A stretch of 64,000 nt of DNA from assembly GCF_000377745.1 (NCBI RefSeq), contig NZ_KB898714.1, forward strand, positions 1-64,000, given 5' to 3'. The notes below the pieces were generated by a model. The model saw only the letters and a list, made by a program, of their open reading frames with translations. It had not been told where the DNA came from and ran no database searches. The DNA comes from Gilvimarinus chinensis DSM 19667. Its GTDB lineage: Bacteria > Pseudomonadota > Gammaproteobacteria > Pseudomonadales > Cellvibrionaceae. A program made the position numbers and the translations under genes. This document shows, one piece after another, positions 8,384 to 19,273 of the stretch. Every line of letters starts with the position of its first letter. Within the stretch, counting starts at the first letter, position 1.

Positions 8384-11311
8384 TTACTGACAGGCTTCGC
8401 AGTCTGGATCGTCCAGTGAGCAGGCCTGAGGCACAGGCGCCGCTTGCGGCTCGGCGGCGCTGGCGCCCACAGGTGCGGCACTGGGTGCAGCAGAGCCGCC
8501 ACCGGCGGAGACCGCATTCAAAGAGCCTGTGCTGATGGTGGACTTTTCCGTGGTGGTAGCGGCCAGGGCACGCAGGTAATAGGTGGTTTTCAGACCCTGG
8601 AACCACGCCATGCGATAGGTCACATCCAGTTTCTTACCATTGGCGCCAGAGATGTACAGGTTCAAGCTCTGAGCCTGATCAATCCACTTCTGACGGCGGC
8701 TGGCGGCTTCTACGATCCAGCGTGGTTCTACCTCAAAGGCAGTGGCGTACAGTTGTTTGATGTCCGCAGGAATGCGGTCAATTTTCTGCAGTGAGCCCTC
8801 GTAGTATTTAAGGTCGTTGACCATGACGCCATCCCATAAGCCTTGTGCTTTAAGGTCACGCACCAGCGATGGGTTAACCACGGTAAATTCGCCTGACAAG
8901 TTCGATTTTACGTACAGGTTTTGATACGTAGGCTCGATGGACTGGCTCACTCCGGTGATGTTGGCAATGGTCGCGGTAGGGGCGATGGCCATCACGTTTG
9001 AGTTGCGCATGCCCTGGGTTTTGACTTTCTCGCGCAAGCTATCCCAGTCGAGGCGTTGGGTACGGTCTTGCTGAATGAAATCGGCGCCGCGTTGCTCGGC
9101 GAGCGTTTCAATGGAGTCGATGGGCAGTTGGCCCTTGCTCCACAGAGAACCTTCGAAAGTGCTGTAACGGCCACGCTCGACGGCGAGGTTTGAAGACTCT
9201 TCGATGGCGTGGTAGCTGATGGCTTCCATGGATACATCGGCAAACTCAACCGCTTCGGGCGAGCCGTAGGCAATGTGCTGAGCGTAAAGCGCATCCTGAA
9301 AGCCCATCAGGCCAAGTCCAATTGGACGATGGCGCAGGTTAGAGGTGCGCGCGGTGTCCACGGAGTAGTAGTTAATGTCGATCACATTATCCAGCATGCG
9401 GATGGCGGTTTTCACAGTAGCCGCGAGCTTTTCGCGATCTAACTGGCCGTCCACAATGTGCTGCGCCAGGTTGACCGAGCCCAGGTTACATACGGCAATC
9501 TCTTCGTTAGCCTTGGTGTTCAGGGTGATTTCTGTACACAGGTTTGACGAGTGCACTACACCAACGTGTTGCTGTGGGCTACGCAGGTTGCAGGCGTCTT
9601 TAAAGGTGATCCAGGGATGGCCGGTTTCAAACAGCATGCCCAGCATCTTGCGCCACAGGTCTACGGCTTTGAGTTTTTTGTGCAGTTTGATTTTGCCTTC
9701 ACGGGCCAGTTGCTCGTAGTGGGTGTAGCGCTCTTCAAATGCGGTGCCGAACAAATCGTGCAAGTCGGGCACGTCGTTAGGCGAGAACAGGGTCCACTCT
9801 TTATCTTCAAACACACGCTTCATAAACAGGTCGGGAACCCAGTTAGCGGTGTTCATATCGTGGGTACGGCGGCGGTCGTCACCGGTGTTTTTGCGCAGCT
9901 CCAAAAACTCTTCGATGTCCATGTGCCAGGTTTCCAGGTAGGCACAGACGGCGCCTTTGCGCTTACCGCCCTGGTTCACCGCAACGGCGGTATCGTTAGC
10001 CACTTTTAAGAAGGGTACAACACCCTGAGAGCGACCGTTGGTGCCTTTGATGTAAGAACCCAACGAGCGCACGGGAGTCCAGTCGTTACCCAGGCCGCCG
10101 GCGAATTTACTCAGCATGGCGTTGTCTTGCATGGCGCCATAAATGCCGTGCAGGTTGTCCGGTACAGAGGTCAGGTAGCAAGAGGACAGTTGCGGACGCA
10201 AAGTACCTGCGTTAAACAGCGTTGGGGTTGAACTCATGTAATCGAATGAGCTTAACAGGCGGTAGAACTCGATAGCGCGTTCTTCACGATTATCCTCCTC
10301 CACGGCCAGGCCCATAGCCACGCGCATAAAGAATACTTGTGGCAGCTCAATGCGCACATCGTCGCTGTGGATAAAGTAGCGGTCGTACAGGGTTTGCAGG
10401 CCGAGGTAGGTAAACTGCAGGTCGCGTTCTGCCAGCAGGGCTTCACCCAGTTTTTCCAGGTCAAAGTTCAGCAGCTCGGGGTCCAGCAGCTCCAGCTCTA
10501 CGCCTTTGCGGATATACACCGGCAGAGCGCGGGCGTAGTAAGTTTCCATATCGGCTTGCGTAGCAGCATCGGCAATACCCAAAAAGCCCAGTGCTTCGGC
10601 GCGCAATTTGTCCAGCAGCAAGCGTGCGGTGGCGTAGCTGTAGTTGGGTTCTTTTTCGACCAGAGTGCGGGCGGTGATCACCAGCGAGGTGTTTACATCT
10701 TTCAGAGAAACACCGTCGTACAGGTTACGCATGGCTTCATCGAGAATGGCTTTCTCGTTGACATCTTCCAGGCCCTGGCAGGCTTCGCTGACCACGGTGC
10801 GCACGCGCGCCATATCCAAAGGTGCGGTGCTGCCGTCGTCCAAGGTGATTTGCAGGGTGGGGTAATCCGGGTCTTCTTGTATTTCGGTAGCTGTGCCGGG
10901 CGTACTCTGAGCACGCATGCGAGCGTGCTCTTCGCGGTAGAGTACGTAGTCACGAGCTACTTTGTGTTCGCCAGAGCGCATTAAAATCAGCTCTACCTGG
11001 TCTTGAATGTCTTCAATATGAACCGTGCCGCCAGAGGGCATACGACGTTTAAAGGTCGCGGTAATTTGCTTGGTCAGATTGTCGACGGTTTCGTGCACTC
11101 GGCTGGAAGCTGCCGCAGTGCCACCCTCAACGGCAAGAAACGCCTTGGTCATAGCAACGGCGATTTTACTCACGTCAAAAGGGACGACGGTGCCATTGCG
11201 TTTTATCACGCGCAGCTGGCCCGGAGCGGTGGCTTCCAGGTCATGCTGGGTATCGGCTGGAGCGCCGGTTTGCGTCTTATCGACTTGGGGCAGGTCAGTT
11301 TCTGTATACAT
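8384..11311 (-). CDS. nrdA: Class Ia ribonucleotide reductase, alpha subunit
   Basis: 975 residues, longer than the E. coli enzyme (761). The N terminus carries an ATP-cone ([17 protein letters not shown]) and the following region (about 150-235) looks like a second, divergent cone, as in Pseudomonas NrdA. The catalytic barrel includes [10 protein letters not shown] and the partner Cys in [11 protein letters not shown]. The C terminus is a flexible Ala/Pro/Ser-rich linker ending CEACQ, the cysteine pair that re-reduces the active site. It converts ribonucleoside diphosphates to dNDPs with NrdB. Expression is probably controlled by the two NrdR boxes upstream. Confidence 0.96.
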   Translation of the reverse strand: MYTETDLPQVDKTQTGAPADTQHDLEATAPGQLRVIKRNGTVVPFDVSKIAVAMTKAFLAVEGGTAAASSRVHETVDNLTKQITATFKRRMPSGGTVHIEDIQDQVELILMRSGEHKVARDYVLYREEHARMRAQSTPGTATEIQEDPDYPTLQITLDDGSTAPLDMARVRTVVSEACQGLEDVNEKAILDEAMRNLYDGVSLKDVNTSLVITARTLVEKEPNYSYATARLLLDKLRAEALGFLGIADAATQADMETYYARALPVYIRKGVELELLDPELLNFDLEKLGEALLAERDLQFTYLGLQTLYDRYFIHSDDVRIELPQVFFMRVAMGLAVEEDNREERAIEFYRLLSSFDYMSSTPTLFNAGTLRPQLSSCYLTSVPDNLHGIYGAMQDNAMLSKFAGGLGNDWTPVRSLGSYIKGTNGRSQGVVPFLKVANDTAVAVNQGGKRKGAVCAYLETWHMDIEEFLELRKNTGDDRRRTHDMNTANWVPDLFMKRVFEDKEWTLFSPNDVPDLHDLFGTAFEERYTHYEQLAREGKIKLHKKLKAVDLWRKMLGMLFETGHPWITFKDACNLRSPQQHVGVVHSSNLCTEITLNTKANEEIAVCNLGSVNLAQHIVDGQLDREKLAATVKTAIRMLDNVIDINYYSVDTARTSNLRHRPIGLGLMGFQDALYAQHIAYGSPEAVEFADVSMEAISYHAIEESSNLAVERGRYSTFEGSLWSKGQLPIDSIETLAEQRGADFIQQDRTQRLDWDSLREKVKTQGMRNSNVMAIAPTATIANITGVSQSIEPTYQNLYVKSNLSGEFTVVNPSLVRDLKAQGLWDGVMVNDLKYYEGSLQKIDRIPADIKQLYATAFEVEPRWIVEAASRRQKWIDQAQSLNLYISGANGKKLDVTYRMAWFQGLKTTYYLRALAATTTEKSTISTGSLNAVSAGGGSAAPSAAPVGASAAEPQAAPVPQACSLDDPDCEACQ

Positions 11312-11580
11312 TAAGTTCTCCGCGAAGGTCCCTGTCTATTTAGAATGACCAATTCGATCAGGCTAGGCTGCCTGGAATGGCCTATATCAAGCGTGTTGTA
11401 TCGGTTTACTGCGCTTCGCCTAGAGATAAGCGGCGAAGATACATCGGATTTGAGGCGACTGACTTAAGAGTCTCCCCTTAGGCTGATGACAGCCTGGATT
11501 CGTGCTGTAGACTTCGGGCGGGTAGCGTGGGCCACTAACCTTAGCAGGCTTAATAGTCAATAGTGGCCGACGATTCTAAA

Positions 11581-11627
11581 ACCCTATATATGGGTGTTTT
11601 GCCGAAGCGGGATACAAGATAATGCGG
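11581..11627 (-). promoter_or_regulatory. Tandem NrdR boxes upstream of nrdA
   Basis: Two boxes fit the NrdR consensus core CWATATATWG: CTATATATGG at 11584 (9 of 10) and CAAGATAATG at 11615 (8 of 10). They start exactly 31 bases apart, the near-three-turn spacing typical of NrdR-regulated promoters. NrdR represses nrd operons when dATP/ATP signals excess. The boxes lie about 270 bases upstream of the nrdA start codon. Confidence 0.55.
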
Positions 11628-11744
11628 TTTTGGGGCGATTGCAAGTGAAGAACCAAGGCCTTTTCTTGTGGATAAGGTGTGGGTAGGTACCGCTGTGAGC
11701 GATCACTAACTTTGTGTGCCCGTGTAACCCTGAGGGGGTGGACA

Positions 11745-11765
11745 CTGAGGGGGCGAGCCCCTCAG
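11745..11765. repeat. Inverted repeat, possible transcription end
   Basis: CTGAGGGG-GCGAG-CCCCTCAG, a perfect 8-bp stem located 66 bases past the stop codon of the outer-membrane protein gene. No T run follows on either strand, so a terminator role is uncertain. Confidence 0.4.
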
Positions 11766-11831
11766 ATTAGAATAAATTTTTATGACAATCGTGTTGGTTA
11801 TTCAACAGAATCAATTGGACGAACGGAGGCT

Positions 11832-12668
11832 TTAGAAGCGCATAACGGCGTAAACGGTTGGCCCCTCAAATAGACTGTCAAATGAGCTGGTTAGACGATC
11901 GCCATGCTTGGTTAGGCCGTAATCAATATAGCGGTAACCAGCGCCTAAGCCGAGGTTGCTGGTTAAGGCATAGTCAATTTCGACCTCCAGCGCGGTGAGG
12001 TCGCCTTCATAGTCATCATAATCTAGAGAGAGCCATCCCACGGTGGAAGAGACTTCGATTCGGTTGGTTACGTTCCACTGCCCAAATAACACAATGTTGG
12101 GTAAAGGAGCGGTTACATCACTGGATTCTGACCCCAGTGACTCACTTTGCTCATTCGCCAGCAAGGTGGCATCTATGTCCATACCAAATTTGACGACATG
12201 AACTCCAAGGCCTGCATCTATTTTGACGGTTTCGGTTTTATAGAGTTGGTAGCCTAAGTTGAGGATATAAAGGTCCGCGTTAAAGGTTGAGTCGACTTGA
12301 AGGTTCCCGTCCACCGATTCAATGTCCGTAGGAATATCGATATCGCCAAACTCAAAGTAGAAGTTGCGGTCAATGCTGCCCTGGCTATCGAACTGAGAAA
12401 TATTGCCCCACAGCTGCCAGCGCTCGGAAAATTGCCACGTACCGCTAAACCAAAAGTTGGTTTCGGAGTCGTTGTGCCCAAGTGTCTGCAAGCTCAGGTC
12501 GGTACCTTCGCCGCCATCGCGTGCGGCGGACACTGTGGCATCGGTGGTTTGAGCAAAAGCGCCGAGCTTCAGCTCTATATTGGTATCATCGGCTCCTGCT
12601 GTTGATGAGAGCAACGCAGTGACGAAGAAAGCTGTGAGTGAAATTAGCGGTTGAAGCGTCTTTTTCAT
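11832..12668 (-). CDS. Outer-membrane beta-barrel protein, unknown function
   Basis: 278 residues from the ATG at 12668, chosen because the protein then begins with a clean Sec signal peptide (MKKTLQPLISLTAFFVTALL, cleavage near STAGA-DD). The mature part has alternating beta segments, for example TNFWFSGTWQF and LGLGAGYRYIDYG, and ends in Phe (VYAVMRF), the usual signature of an outer-membrane barrel. It resembles OmpW/OmpA-barrel-like proteins of about 250 residues, but I cannot place it in a named family. It stands alone, flanked by the nrdA upstream region and a divergent AEC transporter. Confidence 0.8.
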   Translation of the reverse strand: MKKTLQPLISLTAFFVTALLSSTAGADDTNIELKLGAFAQTTDATVSAARDGGEGTDLSLQTLGHNDSETNFWFSGTWQFSERWQLWGNISQFDSQGSIDRNFYFEFGDIDIPTDIESVDGNLQVDSTFNADLYILNLGYQLYKTETVKIDAGLGVHVVKFGMDIDATLLANEQSESLGSESSDVTAPLPNIVLFGQWNVTNRIEVSSTVGWLSLDYDDYEGDLTALEVEIDYALTSNLGLGAGYRYIDYGLTKHGDRLTSSFDSLFEGPTVYAVMRF

Positions 12669-12803
12669 TGGCCTGTTACTTCCTGTTACTGAAATCATCG
12701 GCTCATTGTAGGGTAAATTTGCGCAAAACACCCATTTGATTCACGGGGGGAGCGGAAGGTTACATGGTAGTATGGGCTAAACCTCCTTTCTTACTGTGTT
12801 TCT

Positions 12804-13694
12804 ATGCTGTTACTCACTCTCATGCCCGTGTTGGCACCGGTTTTTATTGCTACGGCTATCGGTGTGGTTTGGGCGAAAAGCGGCGCCGAGTATCCGTCGG
12901 ATTTTATCGGTAAGTTGGTGATGAATATCGGCACCCCGTGTTTGATTGTCTCGTCTTTGGCGCACACCGATGTAGAGCTTGCCAGTATTTCCCGGGTGGC
13001 TTTGGCCGCCGCGCTGACTATATTTTTTACCGGTATTATCGGCGCCGTGATTTTGCGTTTGTCGGGGCAGCCGCTGGCGACCTATTTACCACCGTTAATC
13101 CTTCCTAATAATGGCAACATGGGGTTGCCCGTTTGTCTGTTCGCGTTTGGCGATCAGGGCCTGGCGCTAGCGCTGGGTTATTTTCTGGTTATGGTGCTCA
13201 GCACCTTTACCTTCGGTATTACCCTGGTGGCCGGTTCCGGCGATTGGCGGCGTACCGCGTCGCAGGTGATTCGCCAGCCCGTGCTGTGGGCCATGGTGAT
13301 CGGTATCGCCGTGTTGTTAGCGGACGTCGGCTTGCCCAAATGGATCGCTAATACCGTGGACTTATTGGGTGGTTTTGCCATTCCCCTGATGATGATTACC
13401 CTTGGTGTCTCGCTCGGGCGTTTGAAAGTTAAACGCTGGCACCGCAGTGTTATTTATAGTGTTTTACGTATTGGTGGCGGCTTGCTGGTCGGTTGGGTAG
13501 TCGCATTAGGTTTGGGGTTAACCGGTGTGGAACGCGGAGTCGTGCTGCTGCAGTCAGCCATGCCAGTGGCAGTGTTTACCTACTTGCTGGCCCTTAGATA
13601 CGAGCGTGACCCTCAAGAGGTGGCGGCGATGGTGGTTGCCTCTACCGTACTGGCGTTTGCGGTTTTACCGGTGATTTTATGGTGGCTTTTATAA
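12804..13694 (+). CDS. AEC-family (auxin efflux carrier-like) permease
   Basis: 296 residues with about ten hydrophobic helices and two inverted halves, typical of the AEC family. Visible family features are IGTPCLIVSSL in helix 2 and ILPNNGNMGLPVCLFAF, the conserved polar N-N-G-N-MGLP motif in the crossover helix. Bacterial members export or import small carboxylates and related anions, but the substrate here cannot be told from sequence. It is divergent from the barrel protein and 58 bases upstream of purU. Confidence 0.88.
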   Translation: MLLLTLMPVLAPVFIATAIGVVWAKSGAEYPSDFIGKLVMNIGTPCLIVSSLAHTDVELASISRVALAAALTIFFTGIIGAVILRLSGQPLATYLPPLILPNNGNMGLPVCLFAFGDQGLALALGYFLVMVLSTFTFGITLVAGSGDWRRTASQVIRQPVLWAMVIGIAVLLADVGLPKWIANTVDLLGGFAIPLMMITLGVSLGRLKVKRWHRSVIYSVLRIGGGLLVGWVVALGLGLTGVERGVVLLQSAMPVAVFTYLLALRYERDPQEVAAMVVASTVLAFAVLPVILWWLL

Positions 13695-13764
13695 GCCAGC
13701 TCCGGTTGCGAGTTTTCAGCGCTTGCTATAGGCTTGGCGCGGCAAAAAACCGATGGAGACCGGC

Positions 13765-14625
13765 ATGGCCAGTGTGCGAGAGATAGTGTTGACTTTCAGT
13801 TGCCAGGATAGCCTTGGCTTAGTGGCAAGGGTTGCGACTTTATTCGCCGAACGCGGCTTTAATATTAGCGAGTCCTCGCAGTTTGAAGACACGGATGAAA
13901 AACGTTTTTTTATGCGCACGGTGTTTGAGTGTCCGGCCGATACCTCACTGCCAATGGTGGAGCAGATGTTCGCCCCGGTTGCCGAGCAATACAACATGGA
14001 TTGGCAGGTCAGCGACAGCGACTGTAAACCTAAAGTATTGATTGCGGTTTCGCAGTGGGGACACTGTTTGAGTAACCTGCTGAACAGCTGGAAAGTGGGT
14101 TCTTTGCCCGTAGATATCGTCGGCGTAGTGTCTAACCATGAAGTTATGCGACCGCTGACAGAATGGTATGAGTTGCCTTTCCATTATTTACCCATCACCC
14201 CGGACACTAAACCGCAACAAGAAGAAGCCATTTTTGAGTTGATGCAAAACTCTGAAGCAGATTGTTTGGTGCTGGCGCGCTACATGCAAATTTTGTCCGA
14301 TGACTTGTGCCGTAAGCTGGAAGGCAGAGCCATCAATATTCACCACTCGTTTTTACCCGGTTTTAAAGGCGCGCGGCCCTACCATCAGGCCTACGAACGT
14401 GGGGTAAAACTTATTGGGGCGACGGCGCACTATGTAACCGCCGACTTGGACGAGGGGCCGATTATCGAGCAGGCGGTGGAGCGCGTATCCCACGTGAACT
14501 CCCCTGATGAGATGGCCGAAATTGGCCGTGATATTGAAGCGGTAGTTCTCAATCGCGCTTTGCGCTGGCATGCCCAACACCGTGTGTTGCTCAATGGCAG
14601 CAAAACGGTCGTCTTCAGTCGTTAA
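13765..14625 (+). CDS. purU: Formyltetrahydrofolate deformylase
   Basis: 286 residues. The internal ATG at 13765 (MASVREI) is preferred over 13753 because GGAG sits 6 bases before it. Domains: N-terminal ACT (about 1-80, LTFSCQDSLGLVARVATLFA) and a formyltransferase-like hydrolase domain. The catalytic Asn and His are in INIHHSFLPGF and the Asp in ADLDEGPII. It hydrolyses 10-formyl-THF to THF and formate, balancing one-carbon pools and feeding formate to PurT. Followed by an intrinsic terminator. Confidence 0.95.
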   Translation: MASVREIVLTFSCQDSLGLVARVATLFAERGFNISESSQFEDTDEKRFFMRTVFECPADTSLPMVEQMFAPVAEQYNMDWQVSDSDCKPKVLIAVSQWGHCLSNLLNSWKVGSLPVDIVGVVSNHEVMRPLTEWYELPFHYLPITPDTKPQQEEAIFELMQNSEADCLVLARYMQILSDDLCRKLEGRAINIHHSFLPGFKGARPYHQAYERGVKLIGATAHYVTADLDEGPIIEQAVERVSHVNSPDEMAEIGRDIEAVVLNRALRWHAQHRVLLNGSKTVVFSR

Positions 14626-14654
14626 GCGTTATCAATTTTAATACTGCAATTTAG

Positions 14655-14675
14655 CGCCCCTTATTGGGGCGTTTT
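14655..14675 (+). terminator. Intrinsic terminator after purU
   Basis: CGCCCC-TTATT-GGGGCG followed by TTTT, 30 bases after the purU stop codon. Confidence 0.8.
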
Positions 14676-14852
14676 GCTATACACTGGTACGCCGCTTGCG
14701 TGCTGTTGGTGCGTGCACGCCTCAATATCCCTTCTTGCCCCTTGATTTAATCCGTAAAACTTGGCGCATTTTCTGCTGTTTCTTTTTTGCCTTATGGGGC
14801 TTTGAGCCCTGACATGACGACCATTAAGAGTCGCTACCGCAGAGAAAAAGCC

Positions 14853-16994
14853 ATGAACTTACACAGTGACAGAATGAATCTTTCTGCCAGCGAAAAAAGC
14901 TGGCTTAACTGGTTTGGGGTTAACGGCAAGCTCAACATGAGTTGGTCTTGTTGGTTAAACCGTAGCCGTTACGCCTTGATGGAACAGGCGTTTGAATCCA
15001 TCGCCAATACCCGAATTCGATTGATGCACCAATGGGTGGAGTCCCAATGGCGACACCTTGATAGCGTGGCAGCACGGCTGGGGCAGGACGACAGCGACCC
15101 GGGCGGAGTTTTACCGCGTCAGTTGCAGCGTATGAAAGACTGCTCCGAGCTGTTTTTAATTGACGCCACCGGCGAGGTAGTGGAAACCACCTATCCCGCG
15201 CATAAAAATGCGCGGGACTTGAACAGCAAAGCGGTCGCCTCGGGCTTAGCCGAGCCTTTTTTGCATGGCCCCTATGTGGACAAGCTGACCGAAGCCATTG
15301 GCCCATCCAGCTCTAAGTTTCACGATGCCGTCACCATGATGTTCTATTTGCCAGTGACACTGGCTAACGGGGCCCCTGGCAGTTTGTGCGCGCGTTACCC
15401 TAATGACGTACTCAGCGATTTGATTCAACGGGAAGCCGGGCATATTTTTACCGAGTCCGGTGATAACTATCTGTTTATGGTGGAATCTAATTTTGATTCG
15501 GCCGTGCAGCCAGGCACGGCGCTGTCCCGTTCGCGTTTTGAAGACAGCACCTTTTCCCACGGTGAAAATTTAAAATCCGGTATCCATACCGCTTACGGTA
15601 CGGTCAGTGTGCGCGAGCATACCGAGTTTGAAATTCGCTTTACCGATCCTGCCACCGGCCAACTGCATCCGGGCGTGCGTGAAACCATGCGCAACGGCAG
15701 TAATTTGTTTGTGACTTACCCGGGTTATTCCGATTACCGCCATATTCCGGTTATTGGTAAGGGTGTGACGTTTAGCTTAAAAGGCTCGCCAGATCGCTGG
15801 GGCATGATGTGTGAAGGTGATCTTGAAGAAGTGTATCGCTTTCGCTCGGTCACCTACTTAATGATGCGCTTGTATATTTTGTCGGTGTTGGTTGGGTTTG
15901 GCGGTAACGCGCTGTTGCACGCTTATTCTGATTTGCCTTTGTGGGGTATCAATCTTGCCACCGGTGGTTTGCTGGTCGCGGCGGGTATGTTCTTTCGGCA
16001 GCGCGGCCCCAGGCGCCTGGCGCGGCGTATTGGCAAAATGACGGAAATGATTCATACCATCGCCGAGGGTGGTGGTAACCTGCGTCAGCGTTTGGATACC
16101 AAGCGTTTGGCCGCCGACGAAACCGGCGATTTGGGGCGTTGGACCAATAGCTTTATCGACAACCTGGATAACATTGTCGGCGAAGTGATCGGCGCGGCTC
16201 GGGATGTTAAAAGCAACAGTGACCAAATGATGAACCGCAACGACGAGGCCCGCGAAACGTCGCAAACCGTGTGTCAGTCCATTGAGCAAATGTTGCACTT
16301 AATCGAATCGCAAATAGGGGACATTACCACCGCCAGCGAAACCGCTGATCGCATGAAGCAAACTATGGATGAGGTGGTAGAGCAGGCGCGGGAGCAATTG
16401 GCCGCGGTACAAACAGGCACCCAGTCGATTCGCTCGGTGGTGGAAACCTCGGCGCAAACCATTCACAGCCTTAATGCCCAGGCCAGCGAAATTGCCAGTA
16501 TGGTGACGATGATTGGTGGTATTACCGAGCAGACGAATTTACTGGCTCTGAATGCGGCCATTGAAGCGGCGCGCGCCGGGGAGCATGGTCGGGGCTTTTC
16601 TGTGGTGGCCGAAGAGGTTCGCTCGCTGGCGGGGCGCACCGCTAAAGTGGCCGATGAAATCAGCCATAAAATTTTAACCATTCAGTCCGAGTCGCAGGAA
16701 GCCGCGCGCTATATGGAAACCAGTATTGAGGATGTAGACCGCGGCTTAAAACTGGCCGAAGCGTCCTCGTCCGATAACAGCGAACTGCATGAGATTGTGG
16801 CGAATATGTTTAACGCGATTCAGCAAATTGAACAAAGCAGTCGCCAAAGCGGCGAACGGGTACGGGAGGTGGCCAGTTCCAGCGGCACCATGTCGCAGGT
16901 GTATCGAGTGTTGCGGGGCAGCTCTGACCGACTGCAAAACACGGCCGTGACTTTGCACCAATTGGTGGATTCTTTTCAGGTCTCGGTGCGTTAA
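14853..16994 (+). CDS. Methyl-accepting chemotaxis protein with N-terminal Cache-like domain and central TM hairpin
   Basis: 713 residues from the ATG at 14853 (MNLHSDRM); starts at 14787 (TTG) or 14814 are possible but have no better ribosome site. Residues 1-330 form a sensory region with Cache/PDC-like motifs ([37 protein letters not shown]). Two hydrophobic helices follow close together (about 335-355 and 360-380), then a HAMP-like region (about 385-440) and the MCP signalling domain with the conserved hairpin tip ([19 protein letters not shown], about 558-577). No membrane segment precedes the sensor, so it appears cytoplasmic, unlike ordinary Cache receptors. The ligand is unknown. It signals through CheW/CheA, which are not in the window. 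Confidence 0.88.
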   Translation: MNLHSDRMNLSASEKSWLNWFGVNGKLNMSWSCWLNRSRYALMEQAFESIANTRIRLMHQWVESQWRHLDSVAARLGQDDSDPGGVLPRQLQRMKDCSELFLIDATGEVVETTYPAHKNARDLNSKAVASGLAEPFLHGPYVDKLTEAIGPSSSKFHDAVTMMFYLPVTLANGAPGSLCARYPNDVLSDLIQREAGHIFTESGDNYLFMVESNFDSAVQPGTALSRSRFEDSTFSHGENLKSGIHTAYGTVSVREHTEFEIRFTDPATGQLHPGVRETMRNGSNLFVTYPGYSDYRHIPVIGKGVTFSLKGSPDRWGMMCEGDLEEVYRFRSVTYLMMRLYILSVLVGFGGNALLHAYSDLPLWGINLATGGLLVAAGMFFRQRGPRRLARRIGKMTEMIHTIAEGGGNLRQRLDTKRLAADETGDLGRWTNSFIDNLDNIVGEVIGAARDVKSNSDQMMNRNDEARETSQTVCQSIEQMLHLIESQIGDITTASETADRMKQTMDEVVEQAREQLAAVQTGTQSIRSVVETSAQTIHSLNAQASEIASMVTMIGGITEQTNLLALNAAIEAARAGEHGRGFSVVAEEVRSLAGRTAKVADEISHKILTIQSESQEAARYMETSIEDVDRGLKLAEASSSDNSELHEIVANMFNAIQQIEQSSRQSGERVREVASSSGTMSQVYRVLRGSSDRLQNTAVTLHQLVDSFQVSVR

Positions 16995-17014
16995 CGCCGC
17001 TGCGGTGAGAGAAT

Positions 17015-17045
17015 AAAAAACCGGGCTATCGAGCCCGGTTTTTTT
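17015..17045. terminator. Bidirectional intrinsic terminator
   Basis: AAAAAA-CCGGGCT-ATCG-AGCCCGG-TTTTTTT between the convergent chemoreceptor and symporter genes. It has T runs in both directions. Confidence 0.9.
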
Positions 17046-17089
17046 ATGCCTTGGTTAAGCGTTACCCATTTATTAGACAGGCAGGAAAG

Positions 17090-18817
17090 CTAGTGTGGTG
17101 CAGGCGGAGCGGTGGGTTCGCCCAGTTGCTCAGGGTAGCGAATGGATTCCACCATCTCTTGCACGTCGGCCGGCGCGGGTTTGGTAAAGCTCCACACTAG
17201 CAGTGCAACGGCTACGTTAATCAGCATGCCCAGAGTGCCGATCCCCTCGGGAGAAATACCCAGCAGCCAGTATTCGGCGGTGTTGGGTAACAGGGGCTCC
17301 ATAAAAATGCCTTTGAACACGAAAATGTAGGTGGCGGTAAACAAAATACCCGTCACCATGCCGGCAATTGCGCCCTCGCGATTCATGGACTTAAAGAAAA
17401 TACCCATGATAATCGCGGGGAAGAAACTGGACGCCGCCAAGCCAAAGGCAAAAGCGACCACCTCGGCAACAAACCCCGGCGGATTAATGCCCAGATAACC
17501 GGCTACGGTTACCGCGACGGCGGCGGCCAACCGCGCAAAGAGTAACTCCTGCTTTTCGGTGATATTGGGCATTAAATTTCGCTTCAGCAAATCGTGGGAG
17601 ATGGACGTGGATATCACCAACAATAGTCCGGCGGCGGTGGACAGCGCGGCGGCCACCCCACCGGCGGCAATCAGAGCGATAACCCAGGCGGGAAGCTCGG
17701 TGATTTCCGGTGTGGCCAACACCATGATGTCGCGGTCAATGGTCATTTCATTGCGTTCATCGCCACTGTAGAACATCCGGCCATCGTTGTTTTTATCTTC
17801 CCAGCTGACAAGGCCGGTGGTTTCCCAATTAGAAATCCACTCGGGTGCCTCGCTGGCAGCCACGCCTTGCGACTCGGGGCCGTTGATGGTGTCCACCATA
17901 TTGACCCGCGCAAAAACAGCTACCGCTGGCGCCGTGGTGTATAAAATGGCGATAAAAATCAGCGCCCAGCCCGCGCTCTTACGGGCATCACGCACCTTGG
18001 GTACGGTAAAAAAGCGCACAATCACATGAGGCAGGCCGGCCGTTCCCACCATCAGGGCGGCGGTAATAAAAAACATATCGATGGTGGATTTTTTCCCTTC
18101 GGTATAGGCGTTAAAGCCCAGCTCCGTACTCAGTCCGTCTAGTTTATCCAGAAGAAACTGGCCGCTGCCATCGGTGACCGTGCTGCCCATGCCCACTTGC
18201 GGAATAGGGGAGCCCGTCATCATGATGCTGAGAAAAATGGCCGGTACCATAAAGGCAAAAATCAACACACAATACTGCGCCACCTGAGTGTAGGTAATAC
18301 CTTTCATGCCGCCGAGCACAGCGTAAAAGAACACAATGCCCATGCCGATAATAATGCCCCAGGTGATGTCCACTTCAAGGAAGCGGGAGAACACCACGCC
18401 CACACCGCGCATTTGTCCGGCAACGTAAGTGAACGAAACGAATATTGCGCAAATAACCGCGACGGTTCGCGCCGTTTGGGAGTAATAGCGGTCGCCGATA
18501 AAATCCGGCACGGTAAATTTGCCGAATTTACGCAGGTAAGGCGCTAAACACAGCGCTAACAGCACATAGCCGCCGGTCCAGCCCATCAAATACACACTGC
18601 CGTCATAACCCGAGAACGAAATAATTCCGGCCATTGAGATAAATGAAGCGGCACTCATCCAGTCGGCGGCGGTGGCCATACCGTTGGCAACCGGGGGCAC
18701 ATGGCCGCCGGCCACGTAAAACTCTTTCGTGCTTGCCGCGCGTGCCCACACTGCAATACCAATGTACAGCGCAAAAGTAATACCGACGATAATAAACGTG
18801 AGGGTTTGTACATCCAT
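17090..18817 (-). CDS. Na+/solute symporter, large subunit (VC_2705 type, ActP-like)
   Basis: 575 residues, SSS family with about 13 hydrophobic helices. The first region has the family motif [15 protein letters not shown]. The closest named relatives are the VC_2705 subfamily, which travels with a small DUF4212 subunit, as here, rather than classical ActP with YjcH. Likely substrates are acetate or other short organic acids (inferred from family). A hydrophilic loop carries [14 protein letters not shown], which looks like an EF-hand-type Ca2+ loop. The start codon is 2 bases after the stop codon of the small subunit, indicating coupled translation. Confidence 0.9.
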   Translation of the reverse strand: MDVQTLTFIIVGITFALYIGIAVWARAASTKEFYVAGGHVPPVANGMATAADWMSAASFISMAGIISFSGYDGSVYLMGWTGGYVLLALCLAPYLRKFGKFTVPDFIGDRYYSQTARTVAVICAIFVSFTYVAGQMRGVGVVFSRFLEVDITWGIIIGMGIVFFYAVLGGMKGITYTQVAQYCVLIFAFMVPAIFLSIMMTGSPIPQVGMGSTVTDGSGQFLLDKLDGLSTELGFNAYTEGKKSTIDMFFITAALMVGTAGLPHVIVRFFTVPKVRDARKSAGWALIFIAILYTTAPAVAVFARVNMVDTINGPESQGVAASEAPEWISNWETTGLVSWEDKNNDGRMFYSGDERNEMTIDRDIMVLATPEITELPAWVIALIAAGGVAAALSTAAGLLLVISTSISHDLLKRNLMPNITEKQELLFARLAAAVAVTVAGYLGINPPGFVAEVVAFAFGLAASSFFPAIIMGIFFKSMNREGAIAGMVTGILFTATYIFVFKGIFMEPLLPNTAEYWLLGISPEGIGTLGMLINVAVALLVWSFTKPAPADVQEMVESIRYPEQLGEPTAPPAPH

Positions 18818-18819
18818 GG

Positions 18820-19086
18820 TTACTTCTCCTCAACGCCGAATTTGCGATCCAGCTGATTCATAACCCGGACGTAAACAAAAATTAAAACCACAAAGGTGTA
18901 GATTGACCCTTGCTGGGCAAACCAGAAGCCGAGCTTAAAGCCGCCCAGTCGTATAGCGTTCAGTTGATCGACAAATAAAATGCCGGCGCCGTATGAGACG
19001 ACAAACCAGATACTGAGCAAAATTAATAGCCAGCGGATGTTTGCACGCCAATAGGCCCGCGCCGCATCTTGAGAGGCGAAACTCAT
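18820..19086 (-). CDS. Symporter small subunit, DUF4212
   Basis: 88 residues with two hydrophobic helices (about 18-36 and 52-74) and the family's [20 protein letters not shown] opening, plus [17 protein letters not shown]. It is the obligate small partner encoded just upstream of VC_2705-type symporters. GGAG lies 8 bases before the ATG. Confidence 0.92.
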   Translation of the reverse strand: MSFASQDAARAYWRANIRWLLILLSIWFVVSYGAGILFVDQLNAIRLGGFKLGFWFAQQGSIYTFVVLIFVYVRVMNQLDRKFGVEEK

Positions 19087-19273
19087 AGTAGGTACTCCAC
19101 ATTATTCTTATTAAGTGTTCGTTTACACTAATTGACTTGTCAGGGAAGAGCAAGTAATCCGTTACAAGGTTTTTTAGTGGCCTTTTGCGTGAATCTAGAC
19201 GTTTGCATTTATGGTGCTCTGGTTAAACTTTGTTCGATATAAGTGGTGTTGGGGCTCCATCGACTGACTGAAA

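Larger units (their letters stand above)
11312..11831. other. 520-base intergenic region upstream of nrdA
   Basis: No convincing gene. It contains the nrdA leader (about 270 bases from the NrdR boxes to the ATG, unusually long) and two NrdR-like boxes at 11581-11627. It also contains an inverted repeat at 11745-11765 and the 3' flank of the outer-membrane protein gene. The short open frame at 11679-11873 runs into that gene antisense and has no ribosome site. Confidence 0.6.

Noticed and set aside
19153-19166. AGTAATCCGTTACA upstream of the symporter genes, 11 of 14 like the sulfatase-locus operator
   Set aside because: The match is too weak and there is no functional link between the loci.
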